Shown here piece after piece: positions 32,717-39,530 of a stretch of 39,530 bases of DNA (position 1 is the first letter of the stretch; each line of letters begins with the position of its first letter). Both the position numbers and the translations under genes were made by a program. The DNA is from Candidatus Pelagibacterales bacterium (GTDB taxonomy: Bacteria; Pseudomonadota; Alphaproteobacteria; TMED109). The stretch spans positions 21,878 through 61,407 of the forward strand of contig PAYS01000007.1 in assembly GCA_002715265.1 (NCBI GenBank). Reading direction: 5' to 3'. Below the pieces are notes generated by a model that worked only from the letters and a program-made list of their open reading frames with translations, was not told the DNA's origin and searched no databases.

Positions 32717-34249
32717 TTGTCAGGTTTAAATTATAAAAATTTATGTATGTTCTTAATCATATTATTTGGTTTTGTTCTAAATGTGGTTAGCATGCAAATA
32801 GTAGGTTCTTCCTTGAGGAATCTTCAAGGCGCTCTAAATGTTGGTTTGGATCAAGTTTCATATGTAATGTCTGCATATTTAATTGCTGAAGTAGTTATAA
32901 TTCCATTTGCAGGATGGTTGTCGAGATTATTGTCTATAAAGACTTTATTTTTTATTGCTTTATCAGGTTTTTTAATTGCTTGCATAGGTTGTGGATTAAC
33001 TAATAATTTTTATTTGTTGGTAACATTCAGAATAATGCAGGGATTTTTTGGTGGGGCTTTAATGCCTTTGATGTTTTCATGCATTTATATATTATTTACA
33101 CCTAAACAATTACCTTTCGCTTTAGCTTTAACAGCAACTATAGGTTGGTCTTCAATCGCATTTGGTCCGGTAATTGGTGGATTCATGACAGAGATGTTGA
33201 GTTGGAGATGGATGTTCTTATTTAATTTGCCTATAGGTATAATTATATTAATTTTTGCTTATTTTTTTGTAGATTTAAATGATAAGGAACCTGAGCTAGC
33301 AAAAAGAATTGATTATTATGGAATTGCATTATTGGCAATTGCTTTATTATCTTTATTAATTATGTTGCAAGAAGGTTCCAGATTAGATTGGTTATATGCA
33401 GCTGAAATAAGAATTGCGACTATTATATCAATAACTTGTTTTATTCTTTTTATTATTAGAGAACTAACAACAAAGTATCCAATAATTGATTTAAGAATAT
33501 TTGGTGACAGAAATTTTGTTATAGGATGTATAAATGTAATTGTCTTTGGAATAATAATTTATGCTCCTATTTTTTTATTGCCAGTTTATTTAGGCGAAGT
33601 AAGAAGAATTGGTCCTTGGGAAATTGGAATAATGGTTTCTGTAATGGGAATGGCTTCCATGGTCATAGGGCCATTTGTAGGCATCTTACTTAATTTTTTT
33701 GGCCCTAGATTTTTAATCATTAGCGGATGTTTGTTTGCTATCATAGGAACTTGGCAATTATCTTTCCTTACATCTGAATTTGGATTTGAGGAACTTTTTC
33801 TTCCACAAGTTTTAAGAGGAATAGGGTCACAATTACTTTGGATTGGTAATCAATATTTAGCTATGCAATTTGTACTTCAAGCAGGAATTCAAAATGCTGC
33901 TTCGGTGTTTAACCTAGTTTTACGAGGAGGTGGAGCAGTATCTATTGCTATAGCAAATATATTTTTAGAAAAGTTAAGTTTTATATCATACGGAGATATT
34001 TCTAGTATAGTATCTGATGGTCCCCAAATAATATCCGGTATAAAACAAAAAATGGAAGGTTTATTTAGTAGCTTACCTATGATTTCTAATCTAGATCCAA
34101 ATTATAAAACTATTATTGCTGCTGAAATGTTAGGACAAAGAGAAGGGTTTATCATAGCTGTTAACAATATTATGTTTACTATAGTTTGGATAGCATTAAT
34201 TCCTATAATTCTAATACCATTGTGTAAAAGAGAGGTTAAAAATAATTAA
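32717..34249 (+). CDS. MFS multidrug exporter, EmrB/QacA (DHA2, 14-TMS) family
   Basis: This 510-residue transporter has about 14 hydrophobic spans. The early block NVGLDQVSYVMSAYLIAEVVIIPFAGWLSRLLSIKTLF and the FNLPIGIIILIFAYFFV stretch are typical of EmrB-like DHA2 exporters; a pattern like MQGFFGGALMPLMFS (motif C region) supports antiport. It would export drugs or toxic acids, usually with an EmrA adaptor, which is not in the window. The start is TTG at 32717 with AAGGA at 32706-32710. It shares its last four bases (TTAA) with the stop of the convergent TRAP protein gene. Confidence 0.9.
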   Translation: MSGLNYKNLCMFLIILFGFVLNVVSMQIVGSSLRNLQGALNVGLDQVSYVMSAYLIAEVVIIPFAGWLSRLLSIKTLFFIALSGFLIACIGCGLTNNFYLLVTFRIMQGFFGGALMPLMFSCIYILFTPKQLPFALALTATIGWSSIAFGPVIGGFMTEMLSWRWMFLFNLPIGIIILIFAYFFVDLNDKEPELAKRIDYYGIALLAIALLSLLIMLQEGSRLDWLYAAEIRIATIISITCFILFIIRELTTKYPIIDLRIFGDRNFVIGCINVIVFGIIIYAPIFLLPVYLGEVRRIGPWEIGIMVSVMGMASMVIGPFVGILLNFFGPRFLIISGCLFAIIGTWQLSFLTSEFGFEELFLPQVLRGIGSQLLWIGNQYLAMQFVLQAGIQNAASVFNLVLRGGGAVSIAIANIFLEKLSFISYGDISSIVSDGPQIISGIKQKMEGLFSSLPMISNLDPNYKTIIAAEMLGQREGFIIAVNNIMFTIVWIALIPIILIPLCKREVKNN

Positions 34250-35385
34250 CCTCGTCTTTCCATATAGCCTTGCTCAGAAAATGGCGCTCTTTCTCTTACA
34301 TCTTCTTTAAATTTTATCCAAGAATTATATATTCTTTTATTTATTTCTCCTTCATTTGCTGTCTCAGCAACAACTTCTTCACTTAATTTAAACATTGTAT
34401 TGTAAACTTCTTTTGGAAAGTTATTAATTATTACTCCATGCTCATTTATTAATTTTCTTTGGGCTGCACTGTTTCCTCTAGTAAACTCAGCTAACATTCT
34501 ATTGTTTTCTGAAACACATGCATGCTCTACAATTTTTTGTAAATTTTTTGGAAGACTATCATATTCCTTTTTATTAACCATGCACTCAGTATGAGTTCCT
34601 GGTTCATGAAAACCAGGTCCATAATAATATTTTGTTGCTTGATAAAAACCAAAAGCTAGATCATTATAAGGTCCTACCCATTCAGTTGCATCTATTGCGC
34701 CTGATTCAAGTGCTGGCATAATTTCTCCTCCAGGTAGTGATATAGCAGTTGCTCCCATTCTATTAATTACTTCTGCACCTAGACCAGGCATTCTCATTTT
34801 TAGACCCTTAAAATCATTTAATGTGTTTATTTCTTTTTTAAACCATCCTCCCATTTGCACACCTGAATTACCGCCTAAAAAGCCTTTTAAGTTAAATTCT
34901 GCATAAAGTTCGTCCCATAATTCTTGTCCTCCTCCATAGTGTATCCATGCATCGTGTTCTTGTGCTGTTAATCCTCCAGGCACAGTTGCAAAAAATGGCA
35001 TTGATCTATTTTTGTTAATCCAATAATAACTGGCGCCATGGCTCATTTGAGCAGTTCCTTGGCTTACGGCATCAAAACATTCAAAAGGAGGAACTAATTC
35101 ACCACCTGCATAAAGTTTCACGTTTAGTTGACCATCTGACATAGCGGTAATAGAATCTGCAATTCTTTGCGCTCCTGTACCTAAACCAGGAAAGTTTTTT
35201 GGCCAAGTGGTAACCATCTTCCACTCAATTATTTCTTTAGAAATTGCACTTGATTTAGATGGGTTTTCAGGAGTACCTCCATCTACATTTTCTTTACAAC
35301 TTGCAAGCAATCCAGTAGCTGCAGTTAGAGCTGTTGCTCCTATAAGCACTTGTCTTCTTTTAAGCAACTTCTTTTTATTTTTCAT
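34246..35385 (-). CDS. TRAP transporter solute-binding lipoprotein, DctP family, copy 1
   Basis: This is a periplasmic binding protein of 379 residues. KRRQVLIGATALTAATG is a Tat-like signal, and LLASC (26-30) is a lipobox, so it may be a Tat-exported lipoprotein. WKMVTTWPKNFPG, FDAVSQGTAQMSH, GVQMGGWFKKEI, MRMPGLGAEV and DATEWVGPYNDLAFGF are the DctP-type 2-oxo-acid/mannitol-chloroaromatic group, like TakP, in which MRMPGLG and WVGP line the site. No DctQ or DctM genes are in the window. An AGGAG site precedes the ATG. It is the second copy of a tandem pair, 10 bp after the copy at 35396. Confidence 0.93.
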   Translation of the reverse strand: MKNKKKLLKRRQVLIGATALTAATGLLASCKENVDGGTPENPSKSSAISKEIIEWKMVTTWPKNFPGLGTGAQRIADSITAMSDGQLNVKLYAGGELVPPFECFDAVSQGTAQMSHGASYYWINKNRSMPFFATVPGGLTAQEHDAWIHYGGGQELWDELYAEFNLKGFLGGNSGVQMGGWFKKEINTLNDFKGLKMRMPGLGAEVINRMGATAISLPGGEIMPALESGAIDATEWVGPYNDLAFGFYQATKYYYGPGFHEPGTHTECMVNKKEYDSLPKNLQKIVEHACVSENNRMLAEFTRGNSAAQRKLINEHGVIINNFPKEVYNTMFKLSEEVVAETANEGEINKRIYNSWIKFKEDVRERAPFSEQGYMERRG

Positions 35386-35395
35386 ATTATTTCTC

Positions 35396-36553
35396 CTATG
35401 ATTTTTCGTAGGCTAGGGCCCTATCTCTCATATAACCAAAGTCACCATATTGTTGATACCTCATTGACTGATTTAAAAAATTGTTCCAACTATTATAAAT
35501 TTTCTCATGTAGCGGTCCTAAAGACGCTGTCTCTTCAACTACTTGTTTTGAAATTTTAAACATGTTGTTTAAAACATCTTTAGGAAAAGGTCTAACATCT
35601 ACATTATGTTCTTGTTTTAAAACGTCTAATGAATATCCGCTATTTGCAAAATATTCACTTGGTCCTTCTAATGCGGTCGCGTGGCATGCATCCCTTACCA
35701 ATGATTTCAAATCATTTGATAGAGATTCAAAACTTGCTTTATTAATTATTAACTCGTTTGCTGTGCCTCCTTCATGGAATCCTGGCCCATAGTAATATTT
35801 TGCAACTTTATAAAAACCTAACGCTAAATCATTCCATGGTCCAACCCATTCTGCTGCATCTATAACTCCTGATTGTAATGCTGGCATAATCTCTCCGGCT
35901 GGCATGTTTACAGCTGTTCCTCCCATTCTATTTACTACTTCAGCGCCTAATCCAGGCATGCGCATTTTTATTCCCTGAAAATCTTCCATGGAGTTAATTT
36001 CTTTTTGAAACCATCCACCCATTTGTACACCAGTATTACCTGCCAAGAAACTTTTAACACCAAATTCACCATATAGTTCATCCCATAATTCTTGCCCTCC
36101 ACCATATATTATCCAGGCTGCTTTTTCCATTGCAGTCATTCCGCCAGGAACTGTGCAAAAGAATGGTATAGCTTTATGTTTTGAAATCCAATAATAAGGC
36201 GCAGCATGTCCACATTCAGCAGTGCCTTCTCTAACTGCATCAAATACTTCAAATGCAGGAACTACTTCATTTGCAGCAAAGTTTTTAACTTCTAATTTTC
36301 CTCCTGAAGATTCTGTTATTCTTTTTGCAAGCTTTTGTGATTGAGTTCCGCCTCCAGGAAAATCTCGTGGCCAGCATGTTATCATTTTCCATTGAATAAT
36401 TCCCTTTGATATAGAAGTTGATTTTCCTGGATTATCAGGAGTGCCACCATCTATTTTTTCTTTACAGCTTGCGAGCAATCCAGCAGCTGCGGTCAGGGCT
36501 GTAGCGCCAACAAGTAATTGTCTTCTTTTAAGAAAATTTTTTTTATTTTTCAT
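35396..36553 (-). CDS. TRAP transporter solute-binding lipoprotein, DctP family, copy 2
   Basis: This is a paralogue of the downstream copy, very similar along its length by eye. It shares the N-terminus LKRRQLLVGATALTA with lipobox LLASC, WKMITCWPRDFPGGG, CGHAAPYYWISKHKAIPFFCTVPGG, GVQMGGWFQKEINSMEDFQGIKMRMPGLGAEVVNRMGG and DAAEWVGPWNDLALGF. Differences cluster in the N-domain (TQSQKLAKRITESSGGK) and in the last 100 residues. Two paralogues in a row suggest binding of two related keto or hydroxy acids that share one membrane unit encoded elsewhere. An AAAGGGG site precedes the ATG. Confidence 0.93.
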   Translation of the reverse strand: MKNKKNFLKRRQLLVGATALTAAAGLLASCKEKIDGGTPDNPGKSTSISKGIIQWKMITCWPRDFPGGGTQSQKLAKRITESSGGKLEVKNFAANEVVPAFEVFDAVREGTAECGHAAPYYWISKHKAIPFFCTVPGGMTAMEKAAWIIYGGGQELWDELYGEFGVKSFLAGNTGVQMGGWFQKEINSMEDFQGIKMRMPGLGAEVVNRMGGTAVNMPAGEIMPALQSGVIDAAEWVGPWNDLALGFYKVAKYYYGPGFHEGGTANELIINKASFESLSNDLKSLVRDACHATALEGPSEYFANSGYSLDVLKQEHNVDVRPFPKDVLNNMFKISKQVVEETASLGPLHEKIYNSWNNFLNQSMRYQQYGDFGYMRDRALAYEKS

Positions 36554-36573
36554 ATTTTTCCCCTTTATATGTC

Positions 36574-37299
36574 TTAAATTTTTTCAAAATCTATCCATTT
36601 ATTATTTACTAATTTTTGTAATCCTGAATATCTACTTTTATATGCCATTTTTTTAGACTCTTTAATCCAATAACCTAGATAAACATATTGTAAACCGAGT
36701 TTTTTTGTTTCTTCTATGTGCCAATCAATTAACCATGTTCCTATACTATCCCTGCTTCTATCTGGATGAAAGAATTTATATATACCACTTAGACCATCTG
36801 ACACTTTATCTGTTAGGCTTGCAGCAACTAAATTATTATCATTATCTCTAAATTCATAAATATAAGTATCTACTGGTGTATCTTCAACCATGGCTCTATA
36901 TTCTGAAAAATTCATACTAGCCATATCACTATCATAATGCCTAGCATTTTGATATTTTGTAAATAGGTCAAATTGCTCTCGAGTTGCTATAGGCGGTCTT
37001 TCTAAATATGTAAGATCTGAAGCTTTCTTTTTTGCTCTTTTCGTTGATCTATTAGGTATGTAATTTTTTATATCAATTCTAACTGGAATGCATGCATTAC
37101 ATGTGTTACAGGCAGGTCTATATGCTGTCCTATGAGATCTTCTAAAACCAGAATTAGTTAAAATAAAATTTATTTCATTACTATTTGGACCAGATATCTC
37201 AGTAATTATTTTTTTTTCATCTTTTTCTGGAAGATATGCACACATTTGAGGCGAAGTGCCATAAAATATTTGCAGTGGTTTTTTAATAGATATAGTCAT
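36574..37299 (-). CDS. bpt: Aspartate/glutamate leucyltransferase (Bpt; arginyl-tRNA--protein transferase family)
   Basis: Bpt attaches leucine from Leu-tRNA to proteins starting with Asp or Glu, marking them for ClpS/ClpAP degradation by the N-degron route. FILTNSGFRRSHRTAYRPAC, with cysteines C64, C67 and C70 (ACNTCNAC), then IPVRIDIKNYIPNRSTKRAKKKASDL is the N-terminal ATE domain. IYKFFHPDRSRDSIGTWLIDWHIEETKKLGLQYVYLGYWIKESKKMAYKSRY is the C-terminal acetyltransferase-like domain. The length of 241 is typical for the bacterial form. It lies 20 bp upstream of the TRAP pair and 27 bp downstream of the SLC13 gene on the same strand; a functional link to either is not expected. Confidence 0.95.
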   Translation of the reverse strand: MTISIKKPLQIFYGTSPQMCAYLPEKDEKKIITEISGPNSNEINFILTNSGFRRSHRTAYRPACNTCNACIPVRIDIKNYIPNRSTKRAKKKASDLTYLERPPIATREQFDLFTKYQNARHYDSDMASMNFSEYRAMVEDTPVDTYIYEFRDNDNNLVAASLTDKVSDGLSGIYKFFHPDRSRDSIGTWLIDWHIEETKKLGLQYVYLGYWIKESKKMAYKSRYSGLQKLVNNKWIDFEKI

Positions 37300-37326
37300 A
37301 TTTATACCTTACTACATAAATAATTA

Positions 37327-39159
37327 TTAATATAGACCATAATACCATGGTGCAAACAAACTAAATGAAATCCAGCAGATAATTGTTAGAGGAATTCCTC
37401 CAATTATAAAATGTTTGAATTTATAATTTCCAGCTGCCATTACTAGTAAATTTGTTTGGTAACCATATGGTGTTGCAAAAGAGCAATTAGCAGCTAATAT
37501 TATGGTTATTATGAATGGTATAGGGTCTAAATTTAATGACGAAGCTATTGATATTCCTAATGGCATAAATAAAGCAGCACTAGCATTATTGGTTAGGAAG
37601 TTTGTCATTAGAGCTACAAATAAAAATAAAACAGACAAAATTATACCAGGATTAGAATTATCAAAAAATTGAATAACATGGTATGCCCCATAATGTGCTA
37701 GTCCTGTAGCTTCAATTGCGCTACTTAACGCTAACATGGCGACAATAGTAAGAAAAACATGTCTGTTTAATGAATTTATTGCTCTTTCTGCACTCAACAC
37801 TCTAAAGAGTAACATTGCAGAAGCTCCTATCATTGCAGCAGCTACGCTTGGAATAATACCAGAGGCTATACCAAACACTGTTAATAAAAATATTATTAGA
37901 GACCTTCTAGCATATTTTTTTCTTGGAAGTATTGATGAGGTGTAATCAAACAAAATAACATCTGGAGAGTTTTTAATATTTTCTATAGATTTTTTAGAAC
38001 CTTGAATTAATAACACATCTCCTTCTTCTAAAACTATATTTGTAATTTGTTCTCTGATAATTCGTGTATTTCTTTTTATACCTAGAACTATACAATTAGT
38101 TAGTCTTCTAAACCTTGTTTCTTCAAGCTCTCTTCCTGCCATTCTAGATTGAGGAGAAATTAAGGCCTCTACGAGAACTTGCTCTCCTGCAAGATGTTGT
38201 TTATCGTCTGGCTCATAATAATGGTTATTTTCGGCATCAATAGTAGGATGTAATTGGTCTCCAAATTTTATAAGGGCACTTTCAATTGTTTTTCTTGCTG
38301 CAGAAACAACTATTATATCATCTGTTTGAATTTTTGTTTTAATATATGGAGATATAGAATGTTCACCTCTTTGTATCATTAATATTTGCATATCTTTTAA
38401 TAATTCAAGTTTACCATTTGTTATTTCTTCTCCAATTAATTCATTATTAATATTTACTTCTATTTGAGCCATAAAATTATTTGATTCAGACGCAATAATA
38501 TTTTTAGATTTTTTTCTATCAGGCATCAATTTTGGTAGAACAAAAATTACAAATAATATTCCTGGGATTGCAATAAATAAGCCTGGAATAGTAACACTAA
38601 AAAAGTGTATATTTTTAACTCCTAGATCACTAGCTACCTCCGCTCCAATTATATTTGTACTTGAACCAACTAATGTTGTCATACCACCTAATATTCCTGC
38701 ATAACTCAATGGAATTAATGCTTTACTGATAGAAAGATTCATTTTTTCAGCAATTATTGAGATTAGCGGTATAAATATAATTATAATTGGTGTGTTATTC
38801 ATTATGCTAGATACTATAGCTACAATTAATAAAAGTATTATTAACATTGTGGTTCTATCTGTTTTAAAGTCTCTATTTAAATGCATAATATTATCAACAA
38901 AAGTATTTAATATACCAGTTGAATAAACTCCCTGAGCTACAACAAGAAGTGCCATAACAGTTAGTAAACCTTGATTTGAAAAACCCGCTATAAAGTTGTC
39001 AAAACCTAGCCCTTCTACAGGAAATATTTCAAAAAGAAAAAAAAGCAAACCTAAGACTGAAATTGAAACCGCATCTATAGGAAATTTTTTCCATGAATAA
39101 CCAATTATAGAAAATATAATTAGTGTAAAAGATAAAAACATTTCAAAGGAAAAAATCAT
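37327..39159 (-). CDS. SLC13/DASS-type anion transporter with two TrkA-C (RCK_C) domains
   Basis: This 610-residue membrane protein has two halves of about five or six spans each. GSSTNIIGAEV (166-176) in the first half and NFLTNNASAALFMPLG in the second are the SNT-type motifs of SLC13/DASS carriers. Between the halves, at roughly 225-300 and 315-400, are two RCK_C domains (EVNINNELIGEEI, EGDVLLIQGSKKSIENIK) that usually bind small ligands and gate transport. Prokaryotic members with this layout move sulfate, dicarboxylates or other anions. Location next to a CoA-transferase gene that ends 1 bp before its start suggests uptake of an organic anion. Substrate undetermined. Confidence 0.9.
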   Translation of the reverse strand: MIFSFEMFLSFTLIIFSIIGYSWKKFPIDAVSISVLGLLFFLFEIFPVEGLGFDNFIAGFSNQGLLTVMALLVVAQGVYSTGILNTFVDNIMHLNRDFKTDRTTMLIILLLIVAIVSSIMNNTPIIIIFIPLISIIAEKMNLSISKALIPLSYAGILGGMTTLVGSSTNIIGAEVASDLGVKNIHFFSVTIPGLFIAIPGILFVIFVLPKLMPDRKKSKNIIASESNNFMAQIEVNINNELIGEEITNGKLELLKDMQILMIQRGEHSISPYIKTKIQTDDIIVVSAARKTIESALIKFGDQLHPTIDAENNHYYEPDDKQHLAGEQVLVEALISPQSRMAGRELEETRFRRLTNCIVLGIKRNTRIIREQITNIVLEEGDVLLIQGSKKSIENIKNSPDVILFDYTSSILPRKKYARRSLIIFLLTVFGIASGIIPSVAAAMIGASAMLLFRVLSAERAINSLNRHVFLTIVAMLALSSAIEATGLAHYGAYHVIQFFDNSNPGIILSVLFLFVALMTNFLTNNASAALFMPLGISIASSLNLDPIPFIITIILAANCSFATPYGYQTNLLVMAAGNYKFKHFIIGGIPLTIICWISFSLFAPWYYGLY

Positions 39160-39160
39160 A

Positions 39161-39530
39161 TTATTTTTCTTTTTTTAAAAGATTAAATTCATTTATCAAA
39201 GCACTTCTATGCTCATCTAGTAAAGGAACTTTATCTCTATATTTTTTATCATCATGAAGAGACATTTTGATAGGATTTCCAGCAACTCTAAATCCAGAAA
39301 AATTTGAGTCCTTTAACTCAACTATCATATTTCTTTTTTGAATTTGTTCCGATGTTACAGCCTCTTCTATATTATTTAAAGGACCAACAGGAATGTTAAC
39401 CGATTCCAGTGTTGTTATCCAAAAATTAACTGTATTTTGAGAAAATATTTTTTCAAGCTCTGTTTTTAGCGCTATCACATTTTCTACCCTTTTAGCATTA
39501 CTTTTAAATTTTTCATTTTTAGCTAAACCT
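39161..39530 (-). CDS. Class III CoA-transferase (CaiB/BaiF), C-terminal part (truncated by window edge)
   Basis: The frame stays open to the right edge of the window. Reading it from there, the sequence GLAKNEKFKSNAKRVENVIA continues into LKTELEKIFSQNTVNFWI, LESVNIPVGPLNNIEEAV, MIVELKDSNFSGFRVAGNPIKMS and VPLLDEHRSALI. This is the C-terminal segment of a CaiB/BaiF enzyme (LA.N.KF..NA.RV.N, then V.P.GP...I.E). The catalytic aspartate is in the missing part. A GTG at 39478 is an internal codon, not the start. It is followed directly by the SLC13 gene, so transporter and activating enzyme form one operon. Confidence 0.88.
   Translation of the reverse strand, partial: GLAKNEKFKSNAKRVENVIALKTELEKIFSQNTVNFWITTLESVNIPVGPLNNIEEAVTSEQIQKRNMIVELKDSNFSGFRVAGNPIKMSLHDDKKYRDKVPLLDEHRSALINEFNLLKKEK

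Overview
This window is an AT-rich (roughly 30% GC by eye), densely packed bacterial chromosome segment with about 42 protein genes, one tRNA and no gap longer than 300 bases. It has no phage, IS, CRISPR or plasmid features. The gene set suggests a streamlined, low-GC marine alphaproteobacterium, of the kind seen in SAR116, AEGEAN-169 or HIMB59-like lineages. The indicators are many CoA-dependent organic-acid enzymes, TRAP solute-binding proteins, a DUF1499 protein, Bpt-type N-end-rule transferase, tRNA-Val(GAC) with encoded CCA, and very tight gene packing. The taxon is an inference; no phylogenetic marker was tested.

Layout. 1-377 is the start of purT, running off the left edge. 503-2479 holds a Tat-targeted nicotinamidase-like hydrolase and an aminotransferase. 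2484-4073 is prfC (RF3). 4136-8240 holds an NTF2-like protein, a crotonase/nitronate monooxygenase pair, a LarA-superfamily protein and a thioesterase. 8235-12410 holds an acyl-CoA dehydrogenase, a ferredoxin-NADP reductase-like flavoprotein and an acyl-CoA ligase. 12397-15166 holds a NosR-like FMN/Fe-S membrane protein overlapping an FkbM methyltransferase.

15190-23252 looks like a catabolic island: enoyl-CoA hydratase, class III CoA-transferase, an SDR with an altered active site, a VOC protein, an enolase-superfamily acid-sugar dehydratase, a PhyH dioxygenase, a PanB-like protein, a 50-residue lipoprotein, an FAH-family hydrolase and a 2-oxo-alkenoate hydratase. Enolase-family dehydratase, SDR and FAH hydrolase resemble the non-phosphorylative deoxy-sugar (L-fuconate or L-rhamnonate) route, but the PanB-like and PhyH genes do not belong to any pathway I can name.

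23254-29766 holds an epimerase, a fatty-acid-hydroxylase operon, a cold-shock gene with a clear promoter, structured leader and terminator, an EamA transporter, DUF1499 and DUF6134-like proteins and a UbiA-type phosphoribosyltransferase. 29792-29866 is tRNA-Val. 29888-39530 holds a pentapeptide-repeat protein, a CoA-transferase, a GST, an EmrB-type exporter, two tandem TRAP solute-binding lipoproteins, bpt, an SLC13/RCK_C transporter and a truncated CoA-transferase at the right edge.

Overall the genes describe uptake (TRAP, SLC13) and CoA-linked breakdown of small organic acids and lipids (three crotonases, three CaiB/BaiF enzymes, ligase, dehydrogenase, thioesterase). No transcription factor is encoded. 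Six genes appear to start with TTG, each with a good Shine-Dalgarno sequence. The best leads for something new are the island's substrate, the PanB-like and SDR proteins with altered active sites, the orphan NosR-like protein and the structured csp leader.
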